DNA from: an uncultured Lachnospiraceae bacterium
GTDB lineage: Bacteria > Bacillota > Clostridia > Lachnospirales > Lachnospiraceae
Assembly: GCA_902783375.1 (NCBI GenBank)
Contig: CACZQN010000025.1
Span: forward strand, 25,768-89,767
Direction: 5' to 3'
Length of the DNA stretch: 64,000 nt
Shown here: positions 33,688 to 41,793 of the stretch, piece after piece
How the letters are laid out: each line of letters starts with the position of its first letter
How positions within the stretch are numbered: position 1 is the stretch's first letter
The notes under the pieces: generated by a model
The model's input: only the letters and a program-made list of their open reading frames with translations
Told to the model about the DNA's origin: nothing
The model's database searches: none
Made by a program: the position numbers and the translations under genes

Positions 33688-33727
33688 CTAGGATAAGAAA
33701 TCTGTTTTTAGACCAGTATATCCGTGA
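33688..33727. repeat. Paired TTACGGATAAG-type motif, degenerate copy
   Basis: CTAGGATAAG (one base shorter) at 33688 and TATATCCGTGA at 33717 have an offset of 29, matching the intact copies at 29839 and 35352. Confidence 0.55.
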
Positions 33728-33807
33728 TCAGCAACCGGGGAATCATCCCGGCGCGTGAATGCAGGCTGCGGCAGATGACGCAGCCAGAATCAGCGGAATA
33801 ATTAACA

Positions 33808-33850
33808 AGCCCTGCAGGCACTGGTTTCAGTGACTGCAGGGCTCGTCTTT
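33808..33850. terminator. Terminator of the second secreted paralogue
   Basis: AGCCCTGCAG and CTGCAGGGCT form a 10-bp perfect stem. On the minus strand it is followed by TGTTAATTATT; on the plus strand by CGTCTTTTC. Confidence 0.7.
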
Positions 33851-33923
33851 TCATGAAATTCCTTTTTCAGAAAGCAGATGATACAGAACAAGTCTTCCAG
33901 CTTTCAGACAGAATCCTTTGGTC

Positions 33924-34937
33924 TTAGCCCTTGTTGTTCCGCCATTCATAGTAACCGGATAAGGAGTCAAAGCTTGTTACTTCTCCTGCTGATGTGACAA
34001 AATCATAGCGGGAGGTCCTGCCGCCGTTGTCAGTGGTTTCCTCGATCAGGAACAGAGCACCGCCCGGCGATGTGGACATGAACGAGGCATTTTCCCCTTT
34101 GTGCTCGGAAAGCAGTTTCAGACCGCTACCATCGGCGTTTGCGATATACACTTTGAACGACACCATCATTTTGTCGTTTTCGAAGTTTCTTTGCGTGTAA
34201 CTGATTGCAGTCTGAAAACTTTCTTCCATCGGGAACGGACCAATGGAATCCAGTGCAAATCCAGAAGGTGCATTGATCTTTTTGATAATCTTGTTCTGGG
34301 CACAGTCGAAGATACGGACAGTCTCCGCGTCGACGTCTTTCATGTAGAGGTACTGCCCAAAGATGTTCTCGAAAACTGTATTCGCTTTACAGCCTTTCTT
34401 TGTCTTCGTGGCTGTATCATAGCGGTAGAGACTTCCGATTCCTGTCTCTTTGTCTTCATAATAATAGAAGATCCTGCCGTCATAGTAGTTCAGGATGGAA
34501 GACTTCGCAGCTGTTTTTGACTTGAACCCGAACAGGCGGGTCATTTTTCTGGTTCCAGAGAGATTGACCTGGTAGGCATAGTGCTTCAGACCGTCCGCCG
34601 AATCCTGTGTGAAATAGACATCACTGTCTGTGAAGACGATTCCTTCCGGAGTAACATCCGGCTGCGTCTGGAAGAGGTAACGGCCTTTCCCGCCTCTTTC
34701 CTTAGCGTAATACACGTAGTAGCGGCCGTTGTCCTGTCTCACGGCCCAGACGTAGCCGAAGGTTTCGTCAATTCCAGGAGCAGCGATTTGCTGCGGATAG
34801 GCCTTATTGCCCCAGATTTCGACAATACGGACCCCACCTTCAGCTGCCTGAACCCTCACGGCCTCTTTGCCCGAGATGACAAAAAATACGCCAAAGAGCA
34901 CCGCCAGCGCGGTAAACAACACCAGTTTCTTTTTCAT
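33924..34937 (-). CDS. Secreted DUF5050-like protein, paralogue 2
   Basis: The 337-residue protein has a signal peptide (KKKLVLFTALAVLFGVFFVISG, cleavage near VQAAE) and the same beta-strand repeats as its neighbour: NGRYYVYYAKERGGKGRYLFQTQPDVTPEGIVFTDSDVYFTQ, SLYRYDTATKTKKGCKANTVFENIFGQYLYMKD. Tandem orientation, shared signal peptide and shared core blocks show local duplication. They differ most in the last 100 residues. AGGAGG precedes ATG 34937. Each copy has its own terminator. Confidence 0.8.
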   Translation of the reverse strand: MKKKLVLFTALAVLFGVFFVISGKEAVRVQAAEGGVRIVEIWGNKAYPQQIAAPGIDETFGYVWAVRQDNGRYYVYYAKERGGKGRYLFQTQPDVTPEGIVFTDSDVYFTQDSADGLKHYAYQVNLSGTRKMTRLFGFKSKTAAKSSILNYYDGRIFYYYEDKETGIGSLYRYDTATKTKKGCKANTVFENIFGQYLYMKDVDAETVRIFDCAQNKIIKKINAPSGFALDSIGPFPMEESFQTAISYTQRNFENDKMMVSFKVYIANADGSGLKLLSEHKGENASFMSTSPGGALFLIEETTDNGGRTSRYDFVTSAGEVTSFDSLSGYYEWRNNKG

Positions 34938-35127
34938 GATACGCCTCCTTTTCAGAAAACAATAATAGCAAATCACTAGGATGCCATTTCCTTTATTTTA
35001 CCAGAAGTGTCAGGAAATGAAAAGAGGAAATAGAGTGTTCGGAGCCGTCTCTGTGCTCAGAACAATCTCTTCGTTCGGAGCCATTTTTGCATTCAGAACC
35101 ATCTCTCGGGGGATTCGGGTTCGCTGG

Positions 35128-35390
35128 TTACGTATAAGACAGGCAAAAGGGGTGAGATTCACCGTAATACAGGAATTTCCAGTTCCAATATTTACGGATA
35201 AGTCATCCATATAAATGGAATTATCCGTAGTGAAAATGATGAAAAGTGAGCGCACTCCTTCCATTTCTAATCAGAACAGGAATCATGGCTACGGATAAGA
35301 GACAGAATGTCCAGTTGTTATCCGTAAAATCATTATCTGGAAATAAATGGATTACGGATAAGATACTACTCTGGTGCGGTATATCCGTAA
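35128..35390. repeat. Cluster of four paired TTACGGATAAG/TTATCCGTAA motifs
   Basis: Intact pairs start at 35192/35221, 35290/35318 and 35352/35380, each offset 28-29 bases. A degenerate pair is at 35128 (TTACGTATAAG) and 35158 (TTCACCGTAA). The arms are conserved while the 17-19 base spacers are unrelated, which suggests selection on the arms. Confidence 0.8.
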
Positions 35391-35414
35391 CGATTTTTCG
35401 GAATGACAGGAATT

Positions 35415-35537
35415 GTATATCTCAGTGGGGATGTCCCCACTGAGATATACGCTCCGCGAGGATGCGTACGCGTGCGAAGTGGTATTTGTTGCCTTACGGC
35501 AACTCGCACGCGACGCCAAGACTCGCGAGCGAGTCTT
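35415..35537. repeat. Three adjacent perfect hairpins
   Basis: Hairpin 1 has 17-bp arms with a two-base loop (35415-35431 with 35434-35450; GTATATCTCAGTGGGGA arm). Hairpin 2 is CGCGTGCGA (35469-35477) with TCGCACGCG (35504-35512), enclosing GTTGCC-TTAC-GGCAAC. Hairpin 3 is AAGACTCGC (35518-35526) with GCGAGTCTT (35529-35537). None has a U-tract, so they are not ordinary terminators. Confidence 0.85.
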
Positions 35538-35592
35538 GAATATTTTCAATAACGACGATTGCGAAAAAGTTTAAAAACCCGCGAAAAAATAC

Positions 35593-35620
35593 TTGCCAAT
35601 TTTCAAAATTCGTGCATAAT
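35593..35620 (+). promoter_or_regulatory. Possible carB promoter
   Basis: TTGCCA (35593-35598) and CATAAT (35615-35620) are 16 bases apart. RNA would start near 35628 and carry the second hairpin array as a leader of about 300 nt. Confidence 0.4.
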
Positions 35621-35709
35621 ATTACGAAGAACAATTTCAGGGACGATAAGGGATTTGCTGAAGACGGATCAAATGCTTGCATTTGCATCCGGATATCAGC
35701 AAAGACCGG

Positions 35710-35925
35710 TATGGGGGCTGAAAGCCCCCATAAGCCGCAGCCAGGAGCTGCAGGGCGTGCGAAGCAGCACGCAGCGGAAAGCGCGAAGCGCGGGCTGCGG
35801 CATCGGCCCGTAGAGGGACGAGCACCCGGCCATGGGCTGCGGCATCGGCCTATCTCTGACCTGAAATCATAAGACAGAACTCGAACGGCAGCAACACCCG
35901 CCGCGCCTCTTTCCGGCGGCGGAAG
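35710..35925 (+). repeat. Hairpin array in the presumed carB leader
   Basis: TATGGGGGCT/AGCCCCCATA (35710-35732) is followed by GCCGCAGC (35734-35741), which can pair with GCTGCGGC at 35794-35801 or with its copy in the direct repeat GGGCTGCGGCATCGGCC (35792-35808 and 35834-35850). Inside are GCGTGC/GCACGC and GCGCGAAGCGC hairpins. A CCGCCG/CGGCGG hairpin lies just before the ribosome binding site. Confidence 0.7.
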
Positions 35926-35936
35926 AAAGGAGACAT

Positions 35937-38900
35937 ATGCCACAAAGGACAGATATCCATAAGGTACTCATTATTGGCTCCGGGCCGATTGTCATCGGTC
36001 AGGCGTGTGAGTTTGACTATTCCGGGACGCAGGCGTGTAAGGCGTTAAAGAGTCTCGGTTATGAGATCGTTCTCGTAAATTCGAACCCGGCTACGATTAT
36101 GACGGATCCGGGTACTGCTGACGTCACTTATATTGAACCGTTGAATGTAGACCGGTTGACCCAGATTATTGCGAAAGAGCGTCCGGATGCCCTTCTCCCG
36201 AACCTCGGTGGTCAGTCCGGTCTTAATCTTTGCTCAGAACTCTACAAGGCCGGCGTTCTCGACCAGTACAACGTCCAGGTCATCGGCGTCCAGGTCGATG
36301 CGATCGAGCGCGGCGAGGACCGGATTGAGTTCAAGGAGACCATGGCAAGCCTTGGCATCGAGATGGCAAAGAGTGAGGTCGCTTACAGCGTCGAGGAAGC
36401 CCTTTCCATCGCAGACGGCCTTGGCTATCCGGTGGTTCTCCGCCCGGCTTACACCATGGGTGGTGCCGGCGGTGGTCTCGTCTATAATAAGGAAGAACTG
36501 AAGGTGGTCTGTGCAAGAGGCCTGCAGGCTTCCCTGGTGCACCAGGTCCTCGTTGAGGAGTGCGTGACCGGCTGGGAAGAGCTGGAGCTTGAGGTTGTCC
36601 GTGATAAGGACGGCCGGATGATCACCGTCTGCTTCATTGAAAATGTCGATCCGATGGGCGTGCATACCGGTGACTCCTTCTGTACCGCACCGATGCTGAC
36701 CATTTCCAAAGATGTCCAGAAGAGACTGCAGGAGCAGGCTTACAAGATCGTCGACAAGATCGGCGTCATCGGCGGTACGAACGTACAGTTCGCACACAAC
36801 CCGGTGGATGACCGGATCATCGTCATCGAGATCAACCCGAGAACTTCCCGTTCCTCGGCACTGGCTTCGAAGGCAACCGGTTTCCCGATCGCACTGGTCT
36901 CTGCAAAGCTTGCAACCGGCCTGACCCTGGCAGATATTCCTTGTGGAAAATACGGCACCCTCGACAAGTATCATCCGGATGGCGACTACGTCGTAGTCAA
37001 GTTCGCCCGCTGGGCATTTGAAAAGTTCAAGGGCGTTGAAGATAAGCTCGGTACCCAGATGCGAGCAGTCGGTGAAGTCATGAGCATCGGCAAGACCTAT
37101 AAGGAAGCTTTCCAGAAGGCCATCCGCTCCCTCGAGAAGGGCCGCTACGGCCTCGGCCATGTCGGAACTTTTGACCAGTGGACGAAGGATGCCCTGCTGA
37201 CAGCCCTGAAGACACCGAACAGCGAGCGCCATTTCCAGATGTATGAAGCAATCCGGAAGGGTGCAACGGTCGAGGAGATCCATGAAGCAACACATGTGAA
37301 GCGCTACTTCATCGAGCAGATGAAGGAACTGGTGGAAGAGGAAGAAGCACTGGTCGCTGCTTTCAAGGGCCAGGTCCCGTCCGATGCAGCGCTGACACAG
37401 GCAAAGAAAGATGGTTTCTCCGACAAATATCTCTCCGAGATCCTCGGTGTTCCGGAGCAGGATATCCGCGAGAAGCGCGAGGCGCTGGGTGTTGTTGAGA
37501 CCTGGGATGCAGTCCACGTCTCCGGCACAAAGGATTCGTCCTATTTCTATTCGACCTACAATGCACCGGACAACAACCCGGTCAACCCGGAGACAAAGAA
37601 GATCATGATCCTCGGCGGCGGCCCGAACCGGATCGGCCAGGGTATCGAGTTCGACTACTGCTCCGTCCATGCAGCACAGTCCCTGAAGAAGCTGGGCTTT
37701 GAGACGATCATCGTCAACTGCAACCCGGAGACGGTCTCCACAGACTATGATACTTCCGACAAGCTCTACTTCGAGCCGCTGACACTCGAAGATGTGCTGT
37801 CGATCTATAAGAAAGAGAAGCCGCTCGGCGTGATCGCACAGTTCGGCGGCCAGACACCACTGAATCTCGCAGCTGACCTGGAGAAGAACGGCGTCAAGAT
37901 CCTCGGTACCTCCCCGGCGGTCATCGACCTTGCTGAGGACCGTGACCAGTTCCGTATGGTCATGGATAAGCTCGGCATCCCGATGCCGGAATCCGGCATG
38001 GCAACGACCGTTGAAGAGGCCATCAAGATCGCAAATGGCATCGGCTATCCGGTCATGGTCCGTCCTTCCTACGTCCTCGGCGGACGTGGCATGGAAGTGG
38101 TCTACGATGATGACAGCATGGCAGACTACATGCGCGCTGCAGTCGGCGTGACACCGGACCGCCCGATCCTGATCGACCGTTTCCTGCATCATGCGATGGA
38201 GTGTGAGGCAGATGCGATCAGCGACGGAACGCATGCCTATGTACCGGCGGTCATGGAGCACATCGAGCTCGCAGGTATCCATTCCGGCGACTCCGCATGC
38301 ATCCTGCCTTCGAAGCACATTTCCGAGAAGAATCTCGAGACGATCCGTGATTACACGAGAAAGATCGCTGAGGAAATGCATGTCGTCGGCCTGATGAACA
38401 TGCAGTACGCGATTGAGGACGACAAGGTCTTCGTGCTGGAGGCAAATCCGCGTGCGTCCCGTACCGTGCCGCTTGTCTCGAAGGTCTGCGGTATCCAGAT
38501 GGTGCCGATCGCGACCGATATCATTACCAATGAACTGACCGGCAATCCTTCCCCGGTTCCGACGCTCGGCGAGCGGAATATCCCGTACTACGGCGTGAAG
38601 GAAGCGGTCTTCCCGTTCAACATGTTCCAGGAAGTCGACCCGATCCTCGGGCCTGAGATGCGTTCGACCGGTGAGGTACTCGGCCTTGCAAGAACAGCCG
38701 GCGAAGCATATTTCAAGGCACAGGAAGCAGCTGGTTCGAAGCTTCCGCTTTCCGGTACCGTACTGATCTCCGTGAACAGCCAGGATAAGCCGGAAGTCGT
38801 TGAGGTGGCAGAGGCTTTCCATAAGGCAGGCTTCAAGATCCTTGCAACCGGCGGCACCTGTGATCTGATCACAAAGGCAGGTATCCCGGCTGAGCGGATC

Positions 38901-39164
38901 AACAAGATCTATGAAGGCCGCCCGAACATCGCAGATGCGATGACCAACGGCCAGATCCAGCTGGTGGTCAATTCCCCGATCGGAAAGGCCAGCGCACATG
39001 ATGACAGCTATCTGAGAAAGAATGCCATCAAGAACAAGATTCCATACATCACCACCATTGCTGCCGCACGTGCTGCCGCAGAAGGCATCACCTACATGAA
39101 GGAGCACGGCCAGGGAACGATCCACTCCCTGCAGAAGTGGCACAAGATGATCACCATGGAATAA
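35937..39164 (+). CDS. carB: Carbamoyl-phosphate synthase large subunit
   Basis: The 1075-residue protein has full length and the duplicated layout of CarB. It makes carbamoyl phosphate from ATP, bicarbonate and glutamine-derived ammonia for pyrimidine and arginine synthesis. The N-terminal half opens KVLIIGSGPIVIGQACEFDYSG, with ATP-grasp motifs RPAYTMGGAGGG and EINPRTSRSSALASKATG. The second half repeats them: IMILGGGPNRIGQGIEFDYCSVHA, RPSYVLGGRGMEVVYDD, EANPRASRTVPLVSKVCG. An MGS-like allosteric domain ends it (about 935-1075: GFKILATGGTCDLI). No carA is adjacent. AAAGGAG precedes ATG 35937. Confidence 0.97.
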   Translation: MPQRTDIHKVLIIGSGPIVIGQACEFDYSGTQACKALKSLGYEIVLVNSNPATIMTDPGTADVTYIEPLNVDRLTQIIAKERPDALLPNLGGQSGLNLCSELYKAGVLDQYNVQVIGVQVDAIERGEDRIEFKETMASLGIEMAKSEVAYSVEEALSIADGLGYPVVLRPAYTMGGAGGGLVYNKEELKVVCARGLQASLVHQVLVEECVTGWEELELEVVRDKDGRMITVCFIENVDPMGVHTGDSFCTAPMLTISKDVQKRLQEQAYKIVDKIGVIGGTNVQFAHNPVDDRIIVIEINPRTSRSSALASKATGFPIALVSAKLATGLTLADIPCGKYGTLDKYHPDGDYVVVKFARWAFEKFKGVEDKLGTQMRAVGEVMSIGKTYKEAFQKAIRSLEKGRYGLGHVGTFDQWTKDALLTALKTPNSERHFQMYEAIRKGATVEEIHEATHVKRYFIEQMKELVEEEEALVAAFKGQVPSDAALTQAKKDGFSDKYLSEILGVPEQDIREKREALGVVETWDAVHVSGTKDSSYFYSTYNAPDNNPVNPETKKIMILGGGPNRIGQGIEFDYCSVHAAQSLKKLGFETIIVNCNPETVSTDYDTSDKLYFEPLTLEDVLSIYKKEKPLGVIAQFGGQTPLNLAADLEKNGVKILGTSPAVIDLAEDRDQFRMVMDKLGIPMPESGMATTVEEAIKIANGIGYPVMVRPSYVLGGRGMEVVYDDDSMADYMRAAVGVTPDRPILIDRFLHHAMECEADAISDGTHAYVPAVMEHIELAGIHSGDSACILPSKHISEKNLETIRDYTRKIAEEMHVVGLMNMQYAIEDDKVFVLEANPRASRTVPLVSKVCGIQMVPIATDIITNELTGNPSPVPTLGERNIPYYGVKEAVFPFNMFQEVDPILGPEMRSTGEVLGLARTAGEAYFKAQEAAGSKLPLSGTVLISVNSQDKPEVVEVAEAFHKAGFKILATGGTCDLITKAGIPAERINKIYEGRPNIADAMTNGQIQLVVNSPIGKASAHDDSYLRKNAIKNKIPYITTIAAARAAAEGITYMKEHGQGTIHSLQKWHKMITME

Positions 39165-39184
39165 AGAAGAAACATATCATCTGG

Positions 39185-39214
39185 GACGCCGGACATCTGT
39201 CCGGCGTCTTTTTG
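39185..39214 (+). terminator. carB terminator
   Basis: GACGCCGGAC (39185-39194) and GTCCGGCGTC (39199-39208) form a 10-bp stem with an ATCT loop, then TTTTTG. Confidence 0.95.
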
Positions 39215-39353
39215 TGCGATCAGACAGGAGAGGCGTGAAATCTTCAGCAAATGATAGACAGGAAAGGGGATTCTCTGGTAAAATATATTTACTGATAAAA
39301 GACAGGGAAGCTGTCTATTGTGAGACAACAGCTGCCGGGAGGGAGGTGGCAGT

Positions 39354-40691
39354 GTGGAAAATTTCTATACGGAATACAGGCAGAAACTCCGGACGCCGGA
39401 GGAAGCGGTCCGGGTGGTGAAAAGCGGGGACTGGGTCGACTATACGTCCAACATCGGATTCCCGGTTCTGTTAGACCGGGCCCTGGCAAAGCGCAGGGAA
39501 GAACTCACCGACGTGAAGATCCGGGGGAACCTGATCAATGGCCCGATTGAGACCGTGGAATGTGACCCCACACGGGAACATTTCTACTATAACAGCTGGC
39601 ATCTGTCCGCCTATGAACGGAAATTGTGCGACAGGGGACTCTGCAATTTTATCCCGATGATCTTCCGGAATGTCGTGCCATATTACCGGTATTTCCTGAC
39701 CGTCAACGTCGCCATGATGTGCGTGACACCGATGGACAAGCACGGATATTTTAATCTTTCATCCGCGACCGGTGTTGCAAAAGGAATCCTCGATAAAGCA
39801 GATATCGTCCTGGTGGAGGTCAATGAACACCTGCCGCATATCTACGGGGGTTTTGATGAGAGCATCCATATCTCTGAGGTGGATTATGTGGTGGAGGGAG
39901 AGCATCCGCCGCTCCCGGAATTCCCGATCCATCCGCCGACGAAAGAGGATATTGCGATCGCAGACCATATTCTGCCGTTTATTCGGGATGGTGCGGTGCT
40001 GCAGCTGGGTATCGGATCTCTGCCGAACGTGATCGGGGCGGAGATCGCGAAGTCAGATCTGAAGGATCTTGGCATGCACACGGAGCTCGGCGGCGATGCG
40101 TACTATGAACTGTACAAAGCTGGAAAGCTGACCAACCGCCTGAAGAATATCAACCGCGGGAAGGGCGTGCTGGGAATGGCATTCGGCTCCAGGGATTTCT
40201 ACACCTGGATCGATCAGAACCCGGGTGTGATCGCCTGCCCGCTGGAATATGTCAATGCGCCGGAGACGATCGCACAGATGGACAATGTGATCTCCATCAA
40301 CAACTGTATCGCCGTGGATCTGTACGGGCAGATCAGCGCGGAGAGTGCGGGAACAAGGCAGATCAGCGGAACCGGCGGACAGCTGGATTTCCTGACAGGC
40401 GCTGCGATGAGCCATGGCGGGAAGGCATTCATCACGATGACGTCCTGCTACCGGGATAAGGATGGCGTGCGGCACTCCCGCATCGTGCCCACCTTTATGG
40501 GGGATATCGTGACGAGTCCGAGAAGCCAGGTCTACTACCTGGTAACAGAATACGGGGCTGTCAATCTGACAGGACGGACGACGTGGGAACGTGCTGAGAT
40601 GCTGATCAGCATCGCGCACCCGGATTTCCGGGAGGAACTGATCGCTGCGGCGGAACGCCAGAAGATCTGGCGCCATTCGAACAAAAGATAA
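39354..40691 (+). CDS. Acetyl-CoA hydrolase/CoA-transferase family (But/Cat-like)
   Basis: The 445-residue protein belongs to the family of butyryl-CoA:acetate and 4-hydroxybutyrate CoA-transferases, which move CoA between acids through a glutamyl thioester. It shows VKSGDWVDYTSNIGFP, GIGSLPNVIGAEIAKSDLKDLGMHTELGGDAYYELYKAG, DLYGQISAESAGTRQISGTGGQLDFLTGA (likely catalytic Glu330; glycine loop GTGGQ) and VTEYGAVNLTGRTTWERA. GTG 39354 lies 8 bases after GGGAGG. In fermentative Clostridia it would form butyrate or related acids, though the acyl substrate cannot be fixed by reading alone. Confidence 0.88.
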   Translation: MENFYTEYRQKLRTPEEAVRVVKSGDWVDYTSNIGFPVLLDRALAKRREELTDVKIRGNLINGPIETVECDPTREHFYYNSWHLSAYERKLCDRGLCNFIPMIFRNVVPYYRYFLTVNVAMMCVTPMDKHGYFNLSSATGVAKGILDKADIVLVEVNEHLPHIYGGFDESIHISEVDYVVEGEHPPLPEFPIHPPTKEDIAIADHILPFIRDGAVLQLGIGSLPNVIGAEIAKSDLKDLGMHTELGGDAYYELYKAGKLTNRLKNINRGKGVLGMAFGSRDFYTWIDQNPGVIACPLEYVNAPETIAQMDNVISINNCIAVDLYGQISAESAGTRQISGTGGQLDFLTGAAMSHGGKAFITMTSCYRDKDGVRHSRIVPTFMGDIVTSPRSQVYYLVTEYGAVNLTGRTTWERAEMLISIAHPDFREELIAAAERQKIWRHSNKR

Positions 40692-40726
40692 CAGATTCCT
40701 GTGAGCGTATGAAAGGGAGAGCAGAA

Positions 40727-41755
40727 GTGACAAAAAAAGAATTTCTTGCATGTGCAGCGCGTATTTTCCGAGAAATCGATCAGAACACCGTACATTTGCC
40801 GGAAGAGGATGTGGACATCCCGGTCCTGATGCCGCCGGTGATCGGCATCGCCGGGGCGGAGGATCCGCTGTATGAGGAGTTCCTGAAAGCGGAGGTCATC
40901 GGCCCGGAATTCAAGAAGCCCGGCTTCTGGCTCGAGGGCGCGCAGAGCGTTGCGGCCTTTTTCTTCCCGTTTTCGGAGGAAATCAAGGTCCGCAGGAGAG
41001 CCAGCAAAGAGCCGAATGATGAATCCTGGGCGTATGGTTATGTGAAAAAGGACGAGATTGTAAATACTTTTTTAGATCGTTTGATTGCGGCAATCAGGGA
41101 GATGGGCTTCGACGCACTGGACCCGGTGCGGGATCCGCGGATGGAGCGACGTGTGGAGACCGTGAACATCGGCGGGACGGAGGACATGCATGTTTCGATC
41201 GCATGGTCGACGCGGCATATCTGCTATGTGGCGGGGCTCGGGACGTTCGGCATTCACAGGCATATCATCACAGAGAAGGGGTGCATGGGAACACTTGGGA
41301 CGCTGGTCATGACGCTTCCACTTCCGGCAGACAGAAGACCGTACACCGGGGTGTATGAATACTGCTCGAACTGCGGGGTCTGCATCGATGCCTGCCCGGC
41401 AGGGGCCATCACGAAGGAGAATTACCGGAATCTGATACAGTGCAGCAGCTTCGCTGCGTCGCTGAAGGAGGTCTATCATTCCGGCTACTGCGGCCGCTGC
41501 ATGGTCGGTGTGCCGTGCGAGAGCCGGAACCCGAAGGCATTTCCCAAATCGATTCTGATCAAGGACACGACCAGGGAACAGCGGATGATGATTGTGAAGA
41601 AATCGCTGGAGGTCTGCGGACAGGAGTGTGAATTCTGCAATGGCTGTGACAACCTTGGCGGCGGAAGGACGGAGACTTATTTCCAGCCGTATATTGACGG
41701 GCTGAAAGAACTTCGCGAGATCAATGCGGAATACCACGGGGGGACTGTGGTGTAA
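40727..41755 (+). CDS. QueG-like 4Fe-4S protein
   Basis: The 342-residue protein resembles epoxyqueuosine reductase homologues. It has an N-terminal region with FFFPFSEEIKVRRRASKEP, then WSTRHICYVAGLGTFGIHRHIITEKGCMGTLGTLVMTLPLP, and a ferredoxin-type cluster CSNCGVCIDACPAGAI (Cys213, 216, 219, 223). More cysteines follow (YCGRCMVGVPC, VCGQECEFCNGC), enough for a second cluster. Clostridial members of this group are often annotated only as 4Fe-4S proteins, and true QueG activity is doubtful. GTG 40727 follows AAAGGGAG by 6 bases. It precedes the GH127 gene by about 40 bases. Confidence 0.75.
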   Translation: MTKKEFLACAARIFREIDQNTVHLPEEDVDIPVLMPPVIGIAGAEDPLYEEFLKAEVIGPEFKKPGFWLEGAQSVAAFFFPFSEEIKVRRRASKEPNDESWAYGYVKKDEIVNTFLDRLIAAIREMGFDALDPVRDPRMERRVETVNIGGTEDMHVSIAWSTRHICYVAGLGTFGIHRHIITEKGCMGTLGTLVMTLPLPADRRPYTGVYEYCSNCGVCIDACPAGAITKENYRNLIQCSSFAASLKEVYHSGYCGRCMVGVPCESRNPKAFPKSILIKDTTREQRMMIVKKSLEVCGQECEFCNGCDNLGGGRTETYFQPYIDGLKELREINAEYHGGTVV

Positions 41756-41793
41756 CAGAACAGATGCAATGAAAGATGGAGGTTGTTCTGAAG

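Larger units (their letters stand above)
33603..33923. other. Intergenic region between the two paralogues
   Basis: It holds a minus-strand TATAAT (33659-33664 region) for paralogue 1, one degenerate TTACGGATAAG-type pair and the terminator of paralogue 2. No gene is seen. Confidence 0.55.
34938..35936. other. One kilobase of repeat- and hairpin-rich intergenic DNA before carB
   Basis: No convincing gene is present. From left to right it holds divergent promoter space, a cluster of TTACGGATAAG pairs (35128-35390), three adjacent perfect hairpins (35415-35537), an AT-rich promoter-like stretch and a second hairpin array (35710-35925) leading into the carB ribosome binding site. Confidence 0.7.

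Noticed and set aside
35128..35390. Replication origin iterons or DnaA boxes
   Set aside because: The motifs resemble TTATCCACA only loosely, no dnaA, dnaN or rep gene is nearby, and the same motif occurs singly in other intergenic regions.
35415..35450. Terminator for a gene upstream
   Set aside because: The stem is perfect but has a two-base loop and no T-run, and the genes to its left read leftward.
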